From Aureococcus anophagefferens (Eukaryota > Sar > Pelagophyceae > Pelagomonadales > Pelagomonadaceae), in assembly GCF_000186865.1 (NCBI RefSeq), contig NW_008705571.1, forward strand, positions 1 to 64,000: a stretch of DNA of 64,000 nt. Direction: 5' to 3'. A model generated the notes under the pieces. That model was not told the DNA's origin, ran no database searches, and saw only the letters and a program-made list of their open reading frames with translations. Of this stretch, positions 55,287 through 61,392 are shown one piece after another; positions within the stretch are counted from its first letter, which is position 1; the number at the start of each line of letters is the position of its first letter. The translations under genes and the position numbers were made by a program.

Positions 55287-55847
55287 TTATCGTCGCGCGA
55301 AGCCGCCGCTGTCGAAGCGCGAGCTCAGGGTCCCCGCGGACGGCGCGTCGGGCTCGGGCGCGCCCGCGCGCGCCGCGAGGACCGCCTTGGCCGTGGCCAG
55401 CGCCTTCTGGGCCGTGCGCTCGCGCTTCACGCGCGCCTGCTGCGCCGGGTTCGCGGACCCGCCGTAGCCGAACAGGCTCTTCGACGCGCCGTCGGAGATG
55501 GAGTGCGTGCGCACGGACGTGCGCACGAGGCCCTTGGGCAGGCCGAGCCGTTCCGCGCGCTGCTCGGCCGTCGACGCGTCGAGCGCGGACGCCGGCGCCG
55601 GCGCGGCGGGCCCCTCGAAGCGCTTCGGGCCCTGCACGGCGGCGCGGAAGGCCTCGAGCTGCGCCGGGTCCGCCTCCTCGAGGGCCTCCTCCTCCTCGCG
55701 CTTGCGCTTCTTGTCGCGCTTGCGCTCCTTCTTTTGGCGCTTCTTCTCCTTCTTCTGCCGCTTCTTCTCCTTCTTCTTGCGCTCCTTCTTCGCGCGCCGG
55801 TCGTCGTCGCTCGACGACGAGGAGGAGGAGGAGGACGAGTAGCCCAT
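55287..55847 (-). CDS. Basic Ser/Lys-rich nuclear protein
   Basis: 186 residues. Begins MGYSSSSSSSSSSDDDRRAK, a CK2-type acidic serine tract, then KKERKKKEKKRQKKEKKRQK coiled/basic stretch (a strong nuclear localisation signal), and a C-terminal domain GPKRFEGPAAPAPA ... LGLPKGLVRTSVRTHSISDG. No domain family recognised; similar layouts occur in spliceosome- and nucleolus-associated proteins. Single exon, ATG 55847, 47 bp downstream of the glycosyltransferase stop on the same strand. Confidence 0.6.
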   Translation of the reverse strand: MGYSSSSSSSSSSDDDRRAKKERKKKEKKRQKKEKKRQKKERKRDKKRKREEEEALEEADPAQLEAFRAAVQGPKRFEGPAAPAPASALDASTAEQRAERLGLPKGLVRTSVRTHSISDGASKSLFGYGGSANPAQQARVKRERTAQKALATAKAVLAARAGAPEPDAPSAGTLSSRFDSGGFARR

Positions 55848-55894
55848 GCTCTCTCCCTGGCGTCGACAACATCAAGGTGCCCTTCAAGGACGAG

Positions 55895-56921
55895 TTAATT
55901 GTGCACGTACAGCGTCTGGGGGAGCTTCAGGACGCGCAGCCCGCGCCGGTCGAGCTCGGCCCGGACGGCCTGGACGTAGGCGAAGTCGGCCGCGTGGTGC
56001 CGCCATCCGAAGCCGACCGCGCGCGCGACGTCCGTGCGGACGGCGACGGCGCCGACGTCGAGCATGCCCGACTCGTCGATCGTCGCGTCGATGTGGCCCG
56101 CGTAGGGCGGCAGGGACCGGGGCCGGCCGCCGCCGACGGCCGACGGCCCCGCGCTCCGCGCCTCCGCGGCCATCGCGCGCGCGAGGAGGTCGGCGACGCA
56201 GCCGGCGTCGTCGCAGCCGCCGCCGGACGCGAGGCCCGCCGACGCGACCTACGATCACGCGTCGGCGCGGCGGCCCGCCTCCGGGACGCGGGCGGACGCG
56301 CGAAGTCGCGCGCGACGGCGGCGACGTCGTCGTCGCGGCGGAAGCGGATCTCCTCGACGCGGCCGTCGAGCAGCGGCCGCAGGACGACGACGTCGGCGTC
56401 GTCCGGCGGCGCCGCGCCCGCGCCGTACTCGCGCAGGGCGCGGTCGTACTCGGCGGCGGCGGCCTGCTCGCCCTGCGGCGGGGGCGGCGGTCTCGAGGCG
56501 CGCGGCGACGACGCGACGGCGGACGCGCCTTCATGTCCAGCAGGAAGTCGTGGTAGACGAGGCCGACGTCGGGGTGCGCCGCGATCGCCGCCGCGAGCGT
56601 CTCGACGTAGAGCGGCACGTAGTAGTTGTCGACGCCCGTGAGCACGGTCCACGGCGGCGGCGACGCGTCCGCGTGCAGCCCGACCTCGCGCGGCGTGTGG
56701 CCGTGGTCGCCGTAGGCCCGGTCCGTCGCCAGGAAGCGCAGCGCCTCCTCGCGGGCGTAGCGCCGCACGACGGCGTCGGCGCGCGCGTCCGGGCCGTCGC
56801 TCACGATCGTCAGGCGCCAGGCGCCGCTCGTCTGCGCGCGGAAGCAGTTGACCATGACCTCGATGGACGCGTTCGGCATGGCCGCGTGCGTCGGCGCGAT
56901 GACTTGTAGTAGCGGCGGCAT
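55895..56921 (-). CDS. GT2-like glycosyltransferase with inserted segment
   Basis: Exons 56921-56529, 56472-56302 and 56248-55895, all phase 0, give 305 residues. The N-terminal GT-A core reads LLQVIAPTHAAMPNASIEVM, WRLTIVSDGPDARADAVVRR, TVLTGVDNYYVPLYVETLAA and VGLVYHDFLLDMK; the last part PPYAGHIDATIDESGMLDVG ... AVAVRTDVARAVGFGWRHHA matches the acceptor side. Exon 2 (GEQAAAAEYDRALREYGAGA ... VVVLRPLLDGRVEEIRFRRD) is an insertion of unclear nature. Introns of 56 and 53 bp both begin GCGCGTCCGCC and are GC-AG. A canonical DxD is not obvious (GVDNYYV may replace it). Donor and acceptor unknown. Confidence 0.65.
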
Positions 56922-57203
56922 GGCGAGCTTTTAAGCGGTGTATAGCATCGAGAAGCGGGCTGCCCGAGCGCCCATCATGCGCCGTTCGTGGGGTGCAAGG
57001 TCGGAGGTTTCGCCGATGTTTCGCTGGCGCCTCGTCGCTGCTGGTCGACGCGTCGTTTGTGTGGGTCGCGACGAAGCGTTGCTGCCCGCGGGACCGCCTC
57101 TCGCGTGCGCCGTCGCAGCTCTCCGTCTTCTCCCCTGCCGCGCCGTCGCGCAGCTCTCCCGTCCTCTCCCCGACAACGCGCGCGACCGAGGAAAAGAGGC
57201 ACC

Positions 57204-57881
57204 ATGCTCGCGGCGGACAAGCTCCTGCTCCAGTCGTCCATCCGGCAGAACAGCATCGCGCTCAAGGAGAAGGAGTTCAACCTGCACCACGGGAACTTCA
57301 ACGCCGTCGGGACGCAGGCGGCGGTGCTCGCCGGGTTCACGGTGACGGCGTTCATCGAGTTCGACTGCCCGGCGGACACGAACCGCGTGGTCAAGTTCCT
57401 CTACTACATCTCGTCCATCGTCTCCCTGTCGGCGAACATTCTGTGCGTCGCGAACACGACGTTCCTGTCGGTGTGGGGCACGGGCCTGGCCATGCGCGGG
57501 CCCGACGGCTCGATGGTCCGGGCCGTCGACGGCATGTACCAGCTGCGGCGCAACGTGTTCAGCCTCTTCGGCGTGGGCATGATGGCGCTCCTCGTGACGG
57601 CCGTCTTCGGGTCCTGGATCCTGATGGCGCCCGAGGCCGCGGCGGCGTCGACGCTGATCCTGTCCTACAGCATCTACCTCACGTGGCGCGCGTACCTGTC
57701 GATCACGCACATGTTCCACTTCAACGAGGACGACGCGGTCAACTTCGACGACCTCCTGGACGCGACGCAGACGTTGATCCCCAAGACGCCGCCGGCCGCC
57801 TGGTCCGACAGCGTCGTCGAGCGACGAGCCGCGTCGTCGCCCACGACCCTCGGCAAGGGCCGCGGCGCGGAGATCGTCTGA
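57204..57881 (+). CDS. Orai-like calcium channel subunit, paralogue 2
   Basis: 225 residues. TM1 GTQAAVLAGFTVTAFIEFDC retains the filter-type glutamate of Orai. TM2-TM4: FLYYISSIVSLSANILCVAN, VFSLFGVGMMALLVTAVFGS, ASTLILSYSIYLTWRAYLSI. About half the residues match the paralogue at 39971, including MLAADKLLL, LKEKEF, GTQAAVLAGF, MRGPDGSMVRAVDGMY and a C-terminal DDAVNFDDLLD, but this copy has an extra 30-residue basic tail. It is divergent from the glycosyltransferase gene and convergent with the hydrolase-like gene. Confidence 0.7.
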   Translation: MLAADKLLLQSSIRQNSIALKEKEFNLHHGNFNAVGTQAAVLAGFTVTAFIEFDCPADTNRVVKFLYYISSIVSLSANILCVANTTFLSVWGTGLAMRGPDGSMVRAVDGMYQLRRNVFSLFGVGMMALLVTAVFGSWILMAPEAAAASTLILSYSIYLTWRAYLSITHMFHFNEDDAVNFDDLLDATQTLIPKTPPAAWSDSVVERRAASSPTTLGKGRGAEIV

Positions 57882-57925
57882 AGGTGGCGCGCGGCATTTC
57901 TAATTACCCTGTATCCAAAATTAGA

Positions 57926-60115
57926 TCAGTAGGACGGGGGCCCGTGGTCGTAGGTCGTGCCCGCGTCCTCCATCATGGCGCGCGCGACGAAGCGGCAGAC
58001 CTCCGCGCCGTAGAACTCCTCCTCGGGCATCTCCGTCTTGCCGTCGTAGTACATGACGCGGCGGCTGCCGTCGGAGTAGGCGCAGTAGAGGCGCTCGGCG
58101 GAGGCGCGGTGGACGTCGTGCTTGCCGATGACGTGGAGGGACGGGAACTCGAGGCGGCTCCGGGAGAAGAGCGTCTGGACCTTGCCGTGGCGGTCCGCGC
58201 CGTACTTGAGCTTGTAGCCCAGGTCCGCCGGCGACGCCTCCGGCGGCGCCTTCTTGAGCAGGCGCCGGAGCTCGATGGCGATGGCCTGGCCCATGGCGTC
58301 GAGCTGGTCCGCCCACCCGAACTCGGAGCCGCCGACGAGGCACGCCGCGATGGGCATGAACCAGACGCTGTAGGGCATGACGTAGTGGCTCCGGTCGCGC
58401 ATGGACCGCGGGAAGCCCGACCCCTCGTCGCCGCAGCCCTTGAGCGCGTCGTGCATGTGGCCCGACCCGCACATGGCCCAGAAGATGGTCATGAGGTCCG
58501 CGGCCTGGCCGTGCGCGACGCAGAACCGGCAGCCGTTGAGCGCGCGCTCGCGCCACTTGACGCCGTCCGTGCTCAGAAAATGGATGAGGGTGCACAGACC
58601 CTCGGCGACGCCCCGGTACTCGTAGCGGAGCTTCGTCGGCGGCGGCGGCGCCGGGGCCCCGCCGGCGGCCCCGGCGGCCGGCGCCGCGTCGCCGACCGCC
58701 GCGCCGGCCGCCGCGCCGTCCCCGGCCGCCGCACGCTCCGTCGCGTCCGGCGCGCCCTCCGTCGCGTCGTCGTCGACGTCGTCGGGCCCCGCGGGCCCCG
58801 CGGCGTCCGGCGCCGGCCGCGAGATCACCGCCTCGTCGTCGTCGTCCGCGTCCGTGATCAGGCGGTGCGCGAGCCAGGCCTGGCCGACGCAGTTCGGCGC
58901 GACGCCGTCGCGCGGCGGCGGCTCGAGGCCGTCGAGCGCGTCCTCGTCGATGACGTAGCGGTCGCCCCGCAGCACGTACTGGCCGTCGAAGACGCGCACG
59001 TCGCCCTCGGCGAAGACGAGGGTCATCTGGTGGTGGCGCCGCATGTACGCCGCGATGCCGCCCATGTCCCGCGCGGAGAACGCCTCCGCGTGCGTGCCCG
59101 CGTCGTGGAGGCACGCGCACCGGATCGGGTTGCGGCGGCACGTGCCGTCGCCGTTCAGCTGGTCCGGCACGATGTTCGGGGGCTTCTTCATCTTCTCCGG
59201 GTCGTTCAAGCGGTAGCGCCGCGCGCAGACGTTGTCCGCCTCGAGCGCCGCGAGGGGCACCCAGCCCTCGCAGGGCGCGGAGATGCGCGCCCAGTTCGCG
59301 GCCCGCGCGTCCAACGCCTCGTTGGAGTCGCCGACGTGGAGCCCCGCGGGCGCGAACTCGACGACCGTGACCTTGCCGCGCGCCCGGCGCACGGTGCCCA
59401 CGACCGCTCCGTCGGGCGACGGCGCGGCGCGCACGCTGAGGAAGTCGGCCTTGAGCTTCTTCGCGCGCTCCAGGGCCTGGGCCTCCTGGGCCTTCTGGCG
59501 CGCGGCCGTGTCGACCGACGCGTCCGTGACGTCCGCGATGGCCACGAGCGCGCGCGCGTCGGCCGCGTCCTTCGGCGCGTCGCACTCGGCCAGCAGCTTC
59601 AGCGAGCACCAGCCCTGGAGCGGCTTGCGGAGGTAGCAGCGCACGGAGCCCTTCGTCGTGTCCTCGGCGTAGGACTTGGGCGTGTCGAGCACCGCGACCT
59701 TGGTGCCGCGCCGGAGCTCGTCGACGAGCGGCGTGTTCAGGTTCGCGCCCCGCCGGATCGTCGCGCCGGCCTTGCCGATGACGACGTACCACTGCCAGGA
59801 GCCCGCGCCGCCGTCGGCGTAGACGACCTCCTGCGCGGGCGCCGGCGCGGCGGCGTCGGGCGCGTCCGGGGCCATGATCGCGCTCCAGAGGCCGCCGGCG
59901 TCGTCGGCGAGCTCGTCGCCGTCCGTCGCGGGGCCCGGCGCCTCGAGCGCCGGGAAGATGTCGGCGACGCCCGCGTCGCCCTCGACGACGACGTAGGTCT
60001 CGCTGAGCGTGCGCACCTTGATGTCCTCGCGGTTGATGCCGCTCTTCCCGCCGTCGAGCTCCTTGAGCCAGGCCGGCGCCTCGTAGACCAGCGGGTCCGC
60101 GCTCGTCGAGGCCAT
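57926..60115 (-). CDS. Large SH3-like / FSH1-type serine-hydrolase-like protein
   Basis: 729 residues from ATG 60115 (MASTSADPLVYEAPAWLKEL); an upstream in-frame ATG at 60295 would overlap the divergent promoter. Contains two bacterial-SH3-like stretches (GSWQWYVVIGKAGATIRRGA ... LQGWCSLKLLAE; DFLSVRAAPSPDGAVVGTVR ... CEGWVPLAALE), a Cys-rich segment, an acidic/Ala-Pro linker, and a C-terminal region whose end (LEFPSLHVIGKHDVHRASAE ... RLYCAYSDGSRRVMYYDG) resembles the His-side of FSH1/ovarian-cancer-gene-2 hydrolases. The nucleophile elbow is not convincing (AKGCGDEGSG region). Function uncertain. Confidence 0.55.
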   Translation of the reverse strand: MASTSADPLVYEAPAWLKELDGGKSGINREDIKVRTLSETYVVVEGDAGVADIFPALEAPGPATDGDELADDAGGLWSAIMAPDAPDAAAPAPAQEVVYADGGAGSWQWYVVIGKAGATIRRGANLNTPLVDELRRGTKVAVLDTPKSYAEDTTKGSVRCYLRKPLQGWCSLKLLAECDAPKDAADARALVAIADVTDASVDTAARQKAQEAQALERAKKLKADFLSVRAAPSPDGAVVGTVRRARGKVTVVEFAPAGLHVGDSNEALDARAANWARISAPCEGWVPLAALEADNVCARRYRLNDPEKMKKPPNIVPDQLNGDGTCRRNPIRCACLHDAGTHAEAFSARDMGGIAAYMRRHHQMTLVFAEGDVRVFDGQYVLRGDRYVIDEDALDGLEPPPRDGVAPNCVGQAWLAHRLITDADDDDEAVISRPAPDAAGPAGPDDVDDDATEGAPDATERAAAGDGAAAGAAVGDAAPAAGAAGGAPAPPPPTKLRYEYRGVAEGLCTLIHFLSTDGVKWRERALNGCRFCVAHGQAADLMTIFWAMCGSGHMHDALKGCGDEGSGFPRSMRDRSHYVMPYSVWFMPIAACLVGGSEFGWADQLDAMGQAIAIELRRLLKKAPPEASPADLGYKLKYGADRHGKVQTLFSRSRLEFPSLHVIGKHDVHRASAERLYCAYSDGSRRVMYYDGKTEMPEEEFYGAEVCRFVARAMMEDAGTTYDHGPPSY

Positions 60116-60331
60116 GGTGGTCTCGGTGGCTGGTTCTTGCGGTGGCGTTGCGGCTGCCCGAGGATCGTTTCCTGTTGCGTCCGACGGCGCGCCGCGGCCA
60201 GCGACGACGTCGAAGAGGACTTTGTCGCACTGGCTGGGGCTGGCCACGGCTTGACTGTGGTAATTCTGCGATTGTTGCAGCTCAACATGTCGCATTTATA
60301 GGGCCGATGTGCTGAGTTCTCGACGAGCACC

Positions 60332-61306
60332 ATGCCCCGCCCCAAGTCCAACGCGTGGGTGAAGAAGGCGAAGAAGGCGGTGAAGAAGCCCAAGGTCGAG
60401 ATCCAGGAGCCGGAGGAGGACGTCGAGCTCCAGGAGGAGGCGTCGCGGGCCCTGTCGCGGCGCGTCGCCGAGGAGCGCGCGCGCGCCAAGCTCGCGGCCC
60501 GCGCCGCGGAGGCCAAGGAGGCGGAGACGGACGAGGAGCGCTTCTCCTTCGCGCCGCATCCCGTGACCTGGGCCGAGGCGGCGGCGCTCGACGGCGGCGA
60601 CGGCTGGTGCGGCGGCGCGGACGACGACGACGCGGCGCTCGCGCTCGGCGCCGAGGCCGGCGGCGGCGAGGCGGACCCGCTGGGCCTGAACGCCGAGCCC
60701 GCGTCGCCGCGGCGCGGCGCGGGACACGCGGCGCTCGCGCACGCCAAGGACTTTGACGCGGTCGCGTACCTCAACGGCGCGCACGGCGCGGCGTCGTTCG
60801 CGCAGCTCGAGGCGGGCTGGGCGACGCTCAAGGCGCGCTTGGGCACGCAGGAGCGCAAGGTGCGCGGCGTCGTGCGCGAGAATTTGGCGACGTTCCTGCG
60901 GTCCGCGGCGCGGCTCGAGCGCTTCGCGCGCGCGCTCGAGCGCCTCGCGCGCGGGCCCGGGTCCTCGACCGCCGCGGACGACCGGCCGGCGGCGGCGCTC
61001 GCCGTCGAGGCCCAGGGCCAGGTCGCGACCCACTTCGGGTCGCTGCTCGGCGAGGTCGACGCCGCGCGCGACGCGGAGGACGCGCTCGCCGCGTTCCGCT
61101 GCGCCGCGCCGCTCCTCGACTTCAGGGCGAAGCGCGACGCGGCCCTCGCCGCGGGCGACCGCGGCGAGGCGGACCGGCTCCGCGCGCGCGCCGCGGCGCT
61201 GCGAGCCGCGACGGACCGCCTCGCGCGCGGCGAGGACGCGTCGCCCGTCGCGGCGCTGCTCCACGGCGCCGCGCGCGCGCTCGCCGCCGACGACCCTACG
61301 CGGTAA
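60332..61306 (+). CDS. Exocyst Sec5/EXOC2-like N-terminal protein, short
   Basis: 324 residues. N-terminus is Lys/Glu-rich (MPRPKSNAWVKKAKKAVKKP). Residues about 145-215, FDAVAYLNGAHGAASFAQLE ... RGVVRENLATFLRSAARLER, fit the Sec5/Vps51-type exocyst N-terminal helix (F-L-x-x-x-H...L-V-x-x-N-F-x-x-F). EXOC2 is normally about 900 residues; this frame ends at a TAA with no plausible continuation before the myosin stop 87 bp on. It is either a truncated gene, a lineage-specific short subunit, or a 5' fragment of a rearranged locus. Confidence 0.5.
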   Translation: MPRPKSNAWVKKAKKAVKKPKVEIQEPEEDVELQEEASRALSRRVAEERARAKLAARAAEAKEAETDEERFSFAPHPVTWAEAAALDGGDGWCGGADDDDAALALGAEAGGGEADPLGLNAEPASPRRGAGHAALAHAKDFDAVAYLNGAHGAASFAQLEAGWATLKARLGTQERKVRGVVRENLATFLRSAARLERFARALERLARGPGSSTAADDRPAAALAVEAQGQVATHFGSLLGEVDAARDAEDALAAFRCAAPLLDFRAKRDAALAAGDRGEADRLRARAAALRAATDRLARGEDASPVAALLHGAARALAADDPTR

Positions 61307-61350
61307 TGTTTTAAAACGGGGGGTCTCGGGGTCGGCTCGACGCGGCGAAA

Positions 61351-61390
61351 GCGCGGAGCGACGGTCGCGCCCCGCCTGGTCGCTCCGCGC
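61351..61390. repeat. 11-bp inverted repeat between convergent genes
   Basis: GCGCGGAGCGA (61351-61361) and TCGCTCCGCGC (61380-61390), 18-bp loop. Lies in the short space between the Sec5-like stop and the myosin stop; may mark a 3'-end structure. It lacks the ATGA/GA core of a SECIS. Confidence 0.6.
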
Positions 61391-61392
61391 GC

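Noticed and set aside
61351..61390. Hairpin after the Sec5-like gene as a SECIS
   Set aside because: No ATGA or GA core flanks the stem and neither adjacent gene has an in-frame UGA.
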